A program made the position numbers and the translations under genes. From UBA668 sp039796575 (GTDB taxonomy: Bacteria > Actinomycetota > Acidimicrobiia > Acidimicrobiales > Ilumatobacteraceae): a stretch of 64,000 nucleotides of DNA. Below are positions 42,243-50,494 of the stretch, piece by piece. The stretch is taken from contig JBDKJP010000079.1 in assembly GCA_039796575.1 (NCBI GenBank), forward strand, positions 4,362 to 68,361, written 5' to 3'. Below the pieces are notes generated by a model that made no database searches, was not told the origin of the DNA, and was given only the letters and a program-made list of their open reading frames with translations. How positions within the stretch are numbered: the stretch's first letter is position 1; the number at the start of each line of letters is the position of its first letter.

Positions 42243-42949
42243 ACCCCGACCGCCTGGCAGAGCTCGAGGAGGAGCGTCGCTTCCTGCTCGACAGCATCCG
42301 CGACCTCGAGCGTGAGCACGATGCGGGCGATGTCGACGACGCCGACTTCACGGCGCTGCGCGACGGCTACGTGGCCCGCGCCGCCGCGGTGATGCGCGAG
42401 ATCGAGGACGGTCGCAGCGCGCTGCCGTCGAAGCCCCAGCGGCCGCTGTGGCGCAAGCTGGCGGTGCCGGTGGTGACGCTGGCCGTCGGCATCGGTCTCG
42501 GTGTGGCGGTCAGCCAGTTCGCCGGGCAGCGCCTGCCCGGGCAGACGCTCACCGGCGGCCTGCCCACCGACGAGGTCACGCAGCTGCTGGCCGAGGCGCG
42601 GGCGTCGCTGAACCCCAACGACAACAGCGCTGCACTCGCGGGCTTCACGAAGGTGCTCGAGATCGAGCCCGACAACGTCGAGGCCCGCACGTACCTGGCG
42701 TGGATCATCGCGCTCAACGGTCAGCAGGCCGAGGACGACGAACAGGTGCAGCAGGGCATCGAGCTCCTCCAGGACGCCGCAGCGCTCGACGACACCTACG
42801 CCGACCCGCACTGCTTCCTCGCCGTCGCCAACGCTCGGTTCCTCAGCGTGCCCGACACCGAGGCCGCCACCGCCGCCGCCCAGGACTGCCTGGACCGCAA
42901 CCCCCCGGCGAACATGCGCCCCATGGTCGAAGGCCTCGTCACCCCGTAA
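42239..42949 (+). CDS. ccmI: CcmI-like TPR protein
   Basis: 236 residues. It opens with a coiled-coil CcmI-type segment (DRLAELEEERRFLLDSIRDLEREHDAGDVDD in outline), then a membrane helix (about 80-97) and a TPR region (LAEARASLNPNDNSAALAGF onward). CcmI chaperones apocytochrome c to the haem lyase. The single helix and short TPR part make it smaller than proteobacterial CcmI. It closes the operon and is followed 6 nt later by family A copy 3. Confidence 0.85.
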   Translation: MNPDRLAELEEERRFLLDSIRDLEREHDAGDVDDADFTALRDGYVARAAAVMREIEDGRSALPSKPQRPLWRKLAVPVVTLAVGIGLGVAVSQFAGQRLPGQTLTGGLPTDEVTQLLAEARASLNPNDNSAALAGFTKVLEIEPDNVEARTYLAWIIALNGQQAEDDEQVQQGIELLQDAAALDDTYADPHCFLAVANARFLSVPDTEAATAAAQDCLDRNPPANMRPMVEGLVTP

Positions 42950-42955
42950 CGGGGT

Positions 42956-43030
42956 TTCTGGGCGTACTTCGTCCCACATCGGCTTCTGGGCGTGATGCGT
43001 CCCGGAAACCGGGACGCATCACGCCCAGAA
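42956..43030 (+). repeat. Family A structured element, copy 3 (75 nt)
   Basis: Single arm 42956-42975, spacer ACATCGGC, then a perfect 47-nt hairpin 42984-43030 with AAA loop. The variable centre of the hairpin arm is GATG here versus GTTC in copy 1, with the complementary change in the other arm. It fills the gap between the ccm operon and a convergent phosphatase gene. Confidence 0.9.
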
Positions 43031-43040
43031 CACTCGCGAG

Positions 43041-43499
43041 TCAGGCGGGTGGGGCGAGGCAGGCGGCGTCGGTGATGGCGCCGTGCTCGTCACGGGTGAG
43101 CACCCAGGTCGACGCCTTGCGCCAGTCGGGCTCGGTGTGGATCTCGCAGCCGCGCCGTTGCAGCGCGCCGATGGTGGCCGGGATGACGTCGCCGTGGCTG
43201 CAGAGCACCGAGCCGTCGGGCAGTTCGGCCAGCAGTTCGAGCGCGCCCTCGAAGCCGGTGTCCTCGGCGAGGCGATCGTCGGCACGCACGGTGCGGCCGA
43301 CGCGTTCGCCCAGCGGCTCGATGGTCTGCACGCACCGCAGGTACGGGCTGCTCACCAGGTCGCCGGTGGCGAGCGGGGCGAGCAGGTCGGCCAGACGGTC
43401 GGCCTGCAGACGGCCGGCGTCGGTGAGTGGGCGGGGACGATCGTCACCCACCCACTGCGACCGGCTGCCCGCCTTCGCATGGCGGACCAGGTAGAGCAT
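43041..43499 (-). CDS. SixA-like histidine phosphatase
   Basis: 152 residues of the histidine phosphatase superfamily. The phospho-acceptor motif is LYLVRHAKAGSR with the RHA core at the N-terminus. The second catalytic His is in VLCSHGDVIPATI, and Arg in SSPYLRCVQTIEPL. Length and RHAKAG match SixA-type protein phosphohistidine phosphatases; nucleotide or sugar phosphate substrates are possible. Its start overlaps the DUF4328 stop (TGATG). Confidence 0.88.
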   Translation of the reverse strand: MLYLVRHAKAGSRSQWVGDDRPRPLTDAGRLQADRLADLLAPLATGDLVSSPYLRCVQTIEPLGERVGRTVRADDRLAEDTGFEGALELLAELPDGSVLCSHGDVIPATIGALQRRGCEIHTEPDWRKASTWVLTRDEHGAITDAACLAPPA

Positions 43500-44266
43500 C
43501 AGGCCTCGTTGGTGGTGGCCATGTGGCGGGCCGACAGCTTGCGCACCAGCATCAGGTACACCACGGCGGCGCCGGCCGACACGAGGCCGAGCGCGAGGTT
43601 CATCCACTTGTACTTCTCGAGCTGCTCGGCGTAGTCGAGCATGTCGCTGCTCCCGATCTGAGCGAACAGGCTGGCGGCCGACACGAACCCGAGCAGCGGT
43701 GCGAGGCCGTACATCACCCACCACGCGTGCACGAGCGGGGTGACCGGACGCTGCTTCCACGACGGATCAGCGGCCGGCACCTCGGGGTCGCTGGCACGCC
43801 ACAGCTCGGTGAACATCAGCCACGGGATGGCGTAGATCACGCACGGCGGCACGAACCAGCCGAAGATGGCCCAGTTCGGCGACCACCGCAGCCCGGGGCG
43901 ACCGATGGCCTTCACGTTCGACGCCATGCGCTGCATCCAGATGATGGTGAGGATGGCGATGGGGAGGAACAGCAGGCTGGTGAGCGTGGTGAGCAGGCTG
44001 CCCGTCGACGACGTGAACTCGTCCTCGGTGATCGCGCCGGCCGCGAAGTCGGCGGCCTTGCCGGCCAACTGCCAGCCGAGCAGCGCCGAGAGCACCGACA
44101 GCGGGACCTGGATCATCATCAGCGTGCCGAGCGCCTTGGCGATGCCGGCGATCTTCTGCACGTTCGGCCCCATCGTGCCCGGACCGCCGTAGGCCACGTA
44201 GCCGGGCGGCGGGGTGAGCCCGCCGGGCGGCGGGGGCGGGGGCGGCGGGGGAGGGATGTCGCTCAT
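43499..44266 (-). CDS. DUF4328-type membrane protein
   Basis: 255 residues. A Pro-rich N-terminus (a run of ten Pro, then GGLTPPPGYVAYGG) leads into about six membrane helices. The segments WMQRMASNVKAIG, LRWSPNWAIFGWFVPPCVIYAIPW and ELWRASDPE match DUF4328, a family of unknown function common in Actinomycetota. TAGTGT 8 nt before ATG 44266 supports the start. It heads a two-gene operon with the SixA-like phosphatase. Confidence 0.85.
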   Translation of the reverse strand: MSDIPPPPPPPPPPGGLTPPPGYVAYGGPGTMGPNVQKIAGIAKALGTLMMIQVPLSVLSALLGWQLAGKAADFAAGAITEDEFTSSTGSLLTTLTSLLFLPIAILTIIWMQRMASNVKAIGRPGLRWSPNWAIFGWFVPPCVIYAIPWLMFTELWRASDPEVPAADPSWKQRPVTPLVHAWWVMYGLAPLLGFVSAASLFAQIGSSDMLDYAEQLEKYKWMNLALGLVSAGAAVVYLMLVRKLSARHMATTNEA

Positions 44267-44274
44267 GGGGCCAC

Positions 44275-44280
44275 ACACTA
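44275..44280 (-). promoter_or_regulatory. -10-like hexamer for the DUF4328 gene
   Basis: TAGTGT on the minus strand ends 8 nt before ATG 44266. Confidence 0.5.
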
Positions 44281-44333
44281 GGTGGGGCGGCGTTCGCGTG
44301 GCGCGACGGGTCGGTGAGGGCCACACTGTGCGG

Positions 44334-44945
44334 ATGGGCTTCTTCGACCGCAACCGCAAGGAACTCATCGAGAAGGGATACGACCCGTCGCGTCTGCCGC
44401 CCGGCCAGTACCTCACCGATCGGTTCCCGGTGCTCCACGTGGGCGACGTGCCCACCTACGGGCCGGGCGAGTGGGACCTCACCATCACCGGTCTGGTCGA
44501 CCGCCCGTTCACCATCGGCATCGACGAGTTGAAGGCGATGCCGTCGCACACGCTCACGTTCGACATCCACTGCGTCACGAAGTGGAGCAAGTTCGACACC
44601 ACCTGGACCGGCGTGCGGGTGCGCGACCTGCTCGAGCAGGCGGGCGTGCAGCCCGCCGGCACGCACGTGGTGGAGCACGCCGAGTACGGCTACACCACCA
44701 ACCTGCCGATGGCCGACATCTGCACCGACGAGGCCATCGTGGCGTACGCGTTCGAGGGTGAGGAGATCGAGCCCATCCACGGCGGGCCGGTGCGCATCGT
44801 GGTGCCGCACCTGTACTTCTGGAAGAGCGCGAAGTGGGTGCGCGCGCTCGAGGTTCGCGACGCCGACCAGCCCGGGTTCTGGGAGCGCAACGGCTACCAC
44901 ATGTACGGCGACCCGTTCCGCGAACAAAGACACTGGGGCGACTGA
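44334..44945 (+). CDS. Sulfite-oxidase-like molybdopterin protein
   Basis: 203 residues: a single oxidoreductase molybdopterin-binding domain without signal peptide or dimerisation domain. The Mo-ligand Cys is in TFDIHCVTKWSKFDTTWTGV. YGYTTNLPMADICTDEAIVAYAFEGE and GGPVRIVVPHLYFWKSAKWV are typical of the SUOX/YedY fold. It is probably cytoplasmic. The substrate is unknown; short forms are related to MsrP but lack its Tat signal. No haem partner gene is adjacent. Confidence 0.88.
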   Translation: MGFFDRNRKELIEKGYDPSRLPPGQYLTDRFPVLHVGDVPTYGPGEWDLTITGLVDRPFTIGIDELKAMPSHTLTFDIHCVTKWSKFDTTWTGVRVRDLLEQAGVQPAGTHVVEHAEYGYTTNLPMADICTDEAIVAYAFEGEEIEPIHGGPVRIVVPHLYFWKSAKWVRALEVRDADQPGFWERNGYHMYGDPFREQRHWGD

Positions 44946-44993
44946 GCGTCGCTGGACGCGCCGCTCCACATCGGGCACCCGGCACTCCTCGGT

Positions 44994-45115
44994 TTCTGGG
45001 CAATAACGAGGCTTCCGTGTACCCACGGGGTGACATGGACGCCTCGAGAATCCGGTTCACCGGCGTTCTGGGCATGCCCAGAACCACCCCGGGGTCATTC
45101 TGGGCATGCCCAGAA
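44994..45115. repeat. Mini-palindromes related to family A
   Basis: Two identical perfect 18-nt palindromes, TTCTGGGCATGCCCAGAA, lie at 45066-45083 and 45098-45115, 32 nt apart. An unpaired TTCTGGGCA lies at 44994. They share the TTCTGGGC end of family A arms, as if the interior had been lost. The 253-nt gap between convergent genes (44946-45198) holds nothing else I recognise. Confidence 0.75.
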
Positions 45116-45198
45116 GGGTCCAGGTCTGCCGAGAGGGGCGGCCGTGGCGATCTGTTCCGTGCCACCGGGCCTGGACGCCCGGCCGGCGACAGGGGCGG

Positions 45199-47631
45199 TC
45201 AGAGGAAGCCCTGTTTGCGCAGGCTGCGGAACGCGAAGGCGCCGAGCACGGGCGGGAAGTAGAACGTGATGACGCGCGACGTGAGCGCGGCGGCGAAGGC
45301 GATGTCCTCGGGCACGCCGATGGCGATGAAGCCGGCGGTGAGCGCCGCCTCGGTGACGCCGATGCCGCCCGGCACCGGCATCAGGCCGGCGAACAGCGAC
45401 ACGAAGATGGCGACGACGAGCACGTTGATGTAGCCGGGCGTCTGACCGTAGGCGGCGAGCACGGTGAAGTGCGTGAGCGCACCGATGAGCTCGGCGGCCA
45501 TGTTGGCGCCGAACGCGATGGCGAGGCGCCGGGGCGACTTGAGGAACGGGAGCAGGAACTCCTTCACCCGCCGCACCTTGTCGAGCACCCAGTTGCGCAG
45601 TACCGGCACCGCGGCGATGACGATGATGCCGACGACGAGGGCGATGCCGAGCCAGATCAGGATCGACGTGACGCTGTCGAGGTTGAAGTCGGCCGAGAAG
45701 TTCATGTCGAGCGTGCCGAACCCGAACAGCAGGATGCCGCCGAGGATGGTGAGCTGGCAGAGGAAGCCGGTGAACCCGTCGAGCGCGCCCATCGCGACCG
45801 CGGTGGTGGGGTCGACGCCGTTGCGCTGGAAGAAGCGGATGTTCACGGCCACACGACCGGCCGTGGAGGGCATCGCGAGGTTCACGAACGTCTGCGCGAA
45901 CTGCAGCGTGGTCAGGCGGCCGAGCGGTACGGGTGTTGGGCTGATGCCCTCCAACCCGATCGCGTTGGCGACGCGGCCAGAGCTCGACACGAGGAACGCC
46001 GCAATGAGGATGGGGATGCTCGCCTCGCGCATCGCGCTGACGATGTTCTCGATGCCCACCTCGGTGAGCTGCGAGATGAGCAGGTACCCGGCGACGAACA
46101 TGATGACCGACGTGACGATGCCGCTGACCGACACGCGGCGCAGCTTCTGCAGGTCGCGTTCCTCGGTGCCGAGCAGGGTGAGCGTGGCCTTGCGCAGTTC
46201 GTCGATGTCGATGCCGAGCGCGTCGCACCGCCGCCGCAGTGCGGTGGTGAGCGCGGCCGGTTGGATGTAGCTCGCGACCTCGCCCAGGCCGTCGTCGCCG
46301 AGGGCGGCGCGGGCAGCGAGGGCCGCCCGGTCGATGCCCACCGACAGCGCAGTGGTGACGAACAGCTGCGCCCGGTCGACCAGCAGCTCGGTCTCGCCCT
46401 TCGCCATGTACCCCGAGCCGAGGTCGGCGATGCCGACGCCGCCCGGATGAAGGCGGAGGTGATCGGGGTCGATGGAGGCGTGCGCGATGTGCGCACGGTG
46501 CAGTTGTGCGAGCGCTTCCCAGAACGCGGCGAGCTGCGCGTCGGAGAGCCCACCTTCCAACTCCGACAGCATCGGGCCGCTGCGGCGCACGACCAGCACG
46601 CCGTCGCCGATGACGTTGGTGCCGGCGGTGACCACGTGGTCGACCGGCACGCCCTGGCGTTCGGCGAGCAGGGTGAGGAACGCCTCGTGCTCCACCTGCT
46701 GCAGTCGCGACAGCGCGAGTGCAGCGCCGCTGTCGCGGTACCAGAAGAACCGCCACAGCTTCACGAGCAGTTGGCCGTCCCATGCGTCGCGGCCGTAGAT
46801 CTTCACGTCGAGGTCGCCGTCGTCAGCGCTCGTGGCCCGCACCATCACCACGCCGTTGCGGCGATCGATCGTGTGCGGGGTGGCGTCGATGCCCATGCTC
46901 AGCAACACGTTGTGCACGTTCTCGAGCGACGGGGTGCCGGCGGGTGAGCCGACCGCCTGGTGCACCGCGGACGCGGCGAGCAGACCGAGCGCCAACGCGC
47001 CGATGGCCCCCGACGGCGTGACCGACTCGAGGGTCACCCAGGTGAGCGCGCCGAGCACGATGAGGGTGCGGCCGAACGATCGATACGGACGGCTGACGTA
47101 CGCGCTGGCCACGCTGATGAGCGTGACCGAGGTGGCGAGCGCGACGGCGGGGTAGAGCGTGTCGTCGTGGATGCGGAACGGGCCCTGGAGCAGGTCGGGC
47201 CACACGCCGTTGATCCAACGCCCGGTGAGGGCGCCGAGCGCCAGGACGAGTGCGTACGCGACCGCCATCGAGGCGACCAGTCGCCACTGGCGGCGGAACA
47301 GTGCGATGACGAGCAGGAAGAGCGCCCAGATGGCCACCAGGTCGTGCCCGACGCGCCACAGCGGATCGAGGAACGACGGCAGGCTGCTCGCCACGGCGGT
47401 GAAGGCGCGTTCGAGCACGCCGGGCGGGTCGTCGGCGCGCAGTGCGAACACCAGGAAGACGATCGAGCTGAGCACGAGCATCGTGGTGTCGGTGGCGCGA
47501 CGGTGACGCGGTGCACCGGGCGGCACGACGAAGAACCGGCCGCGCAGTGCGTCGATGGCCGTCTGGTCGAGGTTGGCAAGGCTCCGCCGAAGGGAGCCTG
47601 ATCCGAGCGAGCCTCCGCCGATGTCGTCCAT
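45199..47631 (-). CDS. Flippase-like (UPF0104/AglD-type) membrane protein with a kinase-like domain
   Basis: 810 residues in three parts. The N-terminal part (about 45-230) has six or seven helices. A soluble middle domain (about 235-480) looks kinase-like: VKIYGRDAWD, QVEHEAFLTLLAERQGVPV, LAQLHRAHIAHASIDPDHLRL and GVGIADLGSG, where the catalytic HxD and DFG are degenerate. The C-terminal part (about 510-810) is the lysylphosphatidylglycerol-synthase TM/UPF0104 domain, with AFLVSSSGRVANAIGL, MPSTAGRVAVNIRFFQRNG and LMPVPGGIGVTEAALTAG. Such domains are proposed lipid or lipid-linked sugar flippases. TAGGTT 8 nt before ATG 47631 supports the start. Confidence 0.85.
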   Translation of the reverse strand: MDDIGGGSLGSGSLRRSLANLDQTAIDALRGRFFVVPPGAPRHRRATDTTMLVLSSIVFLVFALRADDPPGVLERAFTAVASSLPSFLDPLWRVGHDLVAIWALFLLVIALFRRQWRLVASMAVAYALVLALGALTGRWINGVWPDLLQGPFRIHDDTLYPAVALATSVTLISVASAYVSRPYRSFGRTLIVLGALTWVTLESVTPSGAIGALALGLLAASAVHQAVGSPAGTPSLENVHNVLLSMGIDATPHTIDRRNGVVMVRATSADDGDLDVKIYGRDAWDGQLLVKLWRFFWYRDSGAALALSRLQQVEHEAFLTLLAERQGVPVDHVVTAGTNVIGDGVLVVRRSGPMLSELEGGLSDAQLAAFWEALAQLHRAHIAHASIDPDHLRLHPGGVGIADLGSGYMAKGETELLVDRAQLFVTTALSVGIDRAALAARAALGDDGLGEVASYIQPAALTTALRRRCDALGIDIDELRKATLTLLGTEERDLQKLRRVSVSGIVTSVIMFVAGYLLISQLTEVGIENIVSAMREASIPILIAAFLVSSSGRVANAIGLEGISPTPVPLGRLTTLQFAQTFVNLAMPSTAGRVAVNIRFFQRNGVDPTTAVAMGALDGFTGFLCQLTILGGILLFGFGTLDMNFSADFNLDSVTSILIWLGIALVVGIIVIAAVPVLRNWVLDKVRRVKEFLLPFLKSPRRLAIAFGANMAAELIGALTHFTVLAAYGQTPGYINVLVVAIFVSLFAGLMPVPGGIGVTEAALTAGFIAIGVPEDIAFAAALTSRVITFYFPPVLGAFAFRSLRKQGFL

Positions 47632-47639
47632 GGCCGCAG

Positions 47640-47645
47640 AACCTA
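47640..47645 (-). promoter_or_regulatory. -10-like hexamer for the flippase-like gene
   Basis: TAGGTT on the minus strand ends 8 nt before ATG 47631. Confidence 0.45.
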
Positions 47646-47707
47646 TCCCGCGGTCCGGTGGGACGTGGGCGTGTGACGCGACCCCGTGGTCCGGTGGCCG
47701 GTTCTTC

Positions 47708-47713
47708 TAGGGT
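47708..47713 (+). promoter_or_regulatory. -10-like hexamer for the alpha/beta hydrolase gene
   Basis: TAGGGT ends 8 nt before ATG 47722, leaderless spacing. Confidence 0.45.
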
Positions 47714-47721
47714 CGTGCGCC

Positions 47722-48399
47722 ATGCGACTCCATGTGCAGCGATCGGGAGCGGGCGCGCCGGCGCTCGTGTTCGTCCACGGCCTCGGTGGCACCACCGCCA
47801 CGTGGGACGGCGTGGTGGCCGCGATGTCGCCGCGGCATCTCACGGTGGCGGTCGACCTGCTCGGTCACGGGGCGTCGCCGGTGCCGGAGGATCCCGCGCT
47901 GTACACGCGCGACGCGGCACTCGCCGACCTCGACGACGTGCTCGCCACCATCGACGGCCCGGCCGTGCTGGTGGGCCATTCGCTCGGCGGGTACCTGTCG
48001 CTCGCGCACGCGGCGACCCGCCCGGGTGCGGTGGCCGGCATTGCGGTGCTCAACACCGGCCCCGGCTTCCGCGACCCCGAGAAGCGTGAGGCGTGGAACG
48101 AGCGCTCGCGGCGCAATGCACACCGCTTCGGCGTGCCGGTGCAGGCCACGAACCTCAACCTGCAGGAGGACAGCGTGGTGATGGAACGGCTCGCCGAGAT
48201 GGCCGTGCCCACGCTGGTGTTGGCGGGCGCGCTCGACCGCGAGGAGTACACGGTGAGCGGGCAGTACCTCGAGCGGAAGATGCCGAACGCGCACCTCGTG
48301 GTGATCGACGGTGGCGAGCACAACATGCAGGAGACGCACCCGGCCGAGGTGGCCGCGGCGATCGAGCAGTGGTTGGGCGAGCAGCAGCTCAGTCGTTGA
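47722..48399 (+). CDS. Alpha/beta hydrolase
   Basis: 225 residues. The oxyanion loop is FVHGLGGTTATWDGV, the nucleophile elbow is VGHSLGGYLSLAHA, the acid is in LAGALDREEYT and the His in IDGGEHNMQETHP. It is an esterase/lipase-type hydrolase of unknown substrate. It is short because the cap region is small. Its 3' end overlaps the convergent serine hydrolase gene by 11 nt. Confidence 0.88.
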   Translation: MRLHVQRSGAGAPALVFVHGLGGTTATWDGVVAAMSPRHLTVAVDLLGHGASPVPEDPALYTRDAALADLDDVLATIDGPAVLVGHSLGGYLSLAHAATRPGAVAGIAVLNTGPGFRDPEKREAWNERSRRNAHRFGVPVQATNLNLQEDSVVMERLAEMAVPTLVLAGALDREEYTVSGQYLERKMPNAHLVVIDGGEHNMQETHPAEVAAAIEQWLGEQQLSR

Positions 48400-49627
48400 T
48401 GGCGGCGTAGACCAGGCTGCGCAACTGTCCGCGGAAGTCGAACGACGCCGACGGCATCAGCTGTGTGGCGAACACCACCCACAGGTCCTCCACAGGGTCG
48501 ACCCAGAACACGGTGCTGGCCGCGCCGCCCCAGTAGAAGTCGTGCGCGGTGAGGGCGCCCGTGGCCACCTGGTCGATGGTGCTCGCGAAGCCGAGGCCGA
48601 AGCCGACGCCCACGTTGCCGTAGAGCGTGAGCAGTTCCACGTCGAGGTCGGCGAGGTCCTTGCCGCCGGGCAGGTGGTTCTTGCGCATCAGGTCGAGCGT
48701 GCGCGGCCCGATGATGCGGTGCCCGTCGAGCTCGCCGCCGCGGCGCAGCATCTCGCAGAACCTGGCGTAGTCGGCCACCGTGCCGGCCAGGCCGCCACCA
48801 CCGCTCACGAACGCGGGCTCGCGCAGGTAGATGCTGGCGGCCGGGTCGTCCATCAGCGTGGTGGTCTTGTCGGCGTTGCGCTGGTAGTTGGCGGCGAAGC
48901 GGTGCGCCTTCTCGGGCGGCACCTGGAAGCTGGTGTCGTGCATGCCGAGCGGTTCGAGGATGTGCTCCTGCAGGTACTCGGCGAACGGCTGCCCGCTGAT
49001 CTTCTCGACCAGCGCGCCGCACGCGTCGGTGGCCAGCGAGTACTGGTACGCGGTACCCGGCTGGAAGCGCAGCGGCACCGTCGAGAGCTTCTCCATGAAC
49101 TCGTCCATCGTGGTCGGCACGCCGACGCTGCGGATGCGGTTCGCCTGGTACACGCGGTCGATGGGGTGCACCTCCATGCCCATCAGCAGCCCGCCGTAGG
49201 TGAGGCCGCTGGTGTGGCTGAGCAGGTCGCGGAACGAGATGCCGCGGTGCGCGGGCTCGGTGACGAGCGGGTCGCCGTCGGCACCAGTGCCGCTCACCCA
49301 CACCTGATGGCGCTTCCATGACGGGTAGAACCGTGACACGGGATCGTCGAGCTGGAACATGCCGCGCTCGAACAGCTGCATCAGGGCGATCGACGTGAGC
49401 GGCTTGGTCATCGAGTAGATGCGGAAGATGGTGTCGTCGCCGATGGGCACGTTGCGCTCACGGTCGCGCAGGCCGAGCGACGCGTGGTACGCCACCTTGC
49501 CCCGACGGCCGACGGCCACCTGTGCGCCGGCGATCTTGCCCTTCGACACGTAGTGCTGATCGAGGTGTGCGGCGATGCGCTGCAACCGGCCTGCGTCGAA
49601 GCCGGTCCCGACGATGTCCACGTCCAT
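48389..49627 (-). CDS. Serine hydrolase of the beta-lactamase/class C esterase family
   Basis: 412 residues without obvious signal peptide. The catalytic SxxK is in FRIYSMTKPLTSIALMQL, the Tyr motif is in YQYSLATDACGALVE, and LLSHTSGLTYG is a further family mark. The C-terminal KTG-like box appears as FYWGGAASTVFWVDP (WGG). This combination is typical of family VIII esterases such as EstB. These hydrolyse esters; beta-lactam cleavage is not implied. A GGGGGA site lies upstream of ATG 49627. Confidence 0.88.
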   Translation of the reverse strand: MDVDIVGTGFDAGRLQRIAAHLDQHYVSKGKIAGAQVAVGRRGKVAYHASLGLRDRERNVPIGDDTIFRIYSMTKPLTSIALMQLFERGMFQLDDPVSRFYPSWKRHQVWVSGTGADGDPLVTEPAHRGISFRDLLSHTSGLTYGGLLMGMEVHPIDRVYQANRIRSVGVPTTMDEFMEKLSTVPLRFQPGTAYQYSLATDACGALVEKISGQPFAEYLQEHILEPLGMHDTSFQVPPEKAHRFAANYQRNADKTTTLMDDPAASIYLREPAFVSGGGGLAGTVADYARFCEMLRRGGELDGHRIIGPRTLDLMRKNHLPGGKDLADLDVELLTLYGNVGVGFGLGFASTIDQVATGALTAHDFYWGGAASTVFWVDPVEDLWVVFATQLMPSASFDFRGQLRSLVYAAIND

Positions 49628-49640
49628 GCTGTCCCCCTGG

Positions 49641-49646
49641 GATACT
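49641..49646 (+). promoter_or_regulatory. -10-like hexamer for the RlmA-like gene
   Basis: GATACT ends 7 nt before ATG 49654 and overlaps the promoter region of the divergent hydrolase gene. Confidence 0.4.
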
Positions 49647-49653
49647 CGTCCCG

Positions 49654-50448
49654 ATGTCGATGGTGAGCTTCCGGTGCCCGCACTGCGGCCAGTCGCTCGC
49701 TGCGGGCGAGCGTACGTTCTCGTGCCCCTCCGGGCACCAGTTCGACCGCGCACGCGAGGGGTACGTGCACCTGCTGCCATCGGGTCGACTCGCCGGTGGG
49801 CCGAGTGGCGACGACGACACGATGGTGCGCGCGCGCCGCGCCGTGTTCGACGCCGGCTGCTACGACCCGATCATCGACGCGGTCGCCGCGGCCGTCGCGG
49901 CGACGGGTGCGGCCGACGTGCTCGACGCCGGCTGCGGCGAGGGCACGTACCTCGCTCGCGCCGTCGAGGCGGCCGGAGCCACGGGCTGGGGCATCGACAT
50001 CTCGAAGGTGGCGGTGAAGCTCGCCGCCCGCCGGTACGCCGCGTGCTCGTTCGCCGTGGCGTCGTCGTACCGGCTGCCGTTCGACGACGGGCAGTTCGGC
50101 GCGTTGATCGACGTGTTCTCGCCGCGCCCGTTCGACGAGTTGCTGCGCGTGCTGCGGCCAGGGGGAGTGGCCGTGGTGGTCACGCCGGGCGCCGACCATC
50201 TCGCGCAGTTGAAGGCGCTGCTGTACGACACGCCGCGCCCGCACGTCGACGACGAGGTGACGCCGGCAGCCACCGACGTGACCGAGGTGCGCTTCACGGT
50301 CGACCTCGCCGAGCCCGCGCTACGGCGGCACCTGTTGGAGATGACGCCGTACTGGTGGAGCGCCGACGACGATCGCCGCGCCCGAGTGGAGGTGTCGCTC
50401 ACGTCGGTGGACGCGCACATGGTGCTCACCACCTACACGAAGCCGTGA
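49654..50448 (+). CDS. RlmA-like 23S rRNA (guanine-N1)-methyltransferase
   Basis: 264 residues. The N-terminal zinc ribbon is FRCPHCGQSL, then FSCPSGHQFDRAREGYVHLLP, the Cys4/His arrangement of RlmA(I)/TlrB. The SAM domain has VLDAGCGEGTYLARAVEAA and GIDISKVAVKLAARRY. FSPRPFDELLRVLRPGGVAVVV and TPYWWSADDDRR fit the same family. It methylates G745 or G748 of 23S rRNA in relatives; TlrB-type members confer tylosin resistance, but the target base cannot be called here. The stop codon is inside the 50-nt palindrome. Confidence 0.9.
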   Translation: MSMVSFRCPHCGQSLAAGERTFSCPSGHQFDRAREGYVHLLPSGRLAGGPSGDDDTMVRARRAVFDAGCYDPIIDAVAAAVAATGAADVLDAGCGEGTYLARAVEAAGATGWGIDISKVAVKLAARRYAACSFAVASSYRLPFDDGQFGALIDVFSPRPFDELLRVLRPGGVAVVVTPGADHLAQLKALLYDTPRPHVDDEVTPAATDVTEVRFTVDLAEPALRRHLLEMTPYWWSADDDRRARVEVSLTSVDAHMVLTTYTKP

Positions 50449-50494
50449 TGGGTGCTTTCGTGCGGCGCATGCGCCGCACGAAAGCACCCATCAC
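50445..50494. repeat. Perfect 50-nt palindrome carrying both convergent stop codons
   Basis: A 25+25 perfect inverted repeat with central GCGCATGCGC. Its outer ends read GTGA on both strands, and each TGA is the stop codon of one convergent gene (RlmA-like at 50446-50448, mrp at 50491-50493). The whole intergenic gap lies inside it. It could form a hairpin in either mRNA and act as a two-way terminator or stability element. Confidence 0.9.

Noticed and set aside
45066..45115. Short CRISPR array
   Set aside because: Only two 18-nt copies, perfectly palindromic, one 14-nt spacer and no cas genes.
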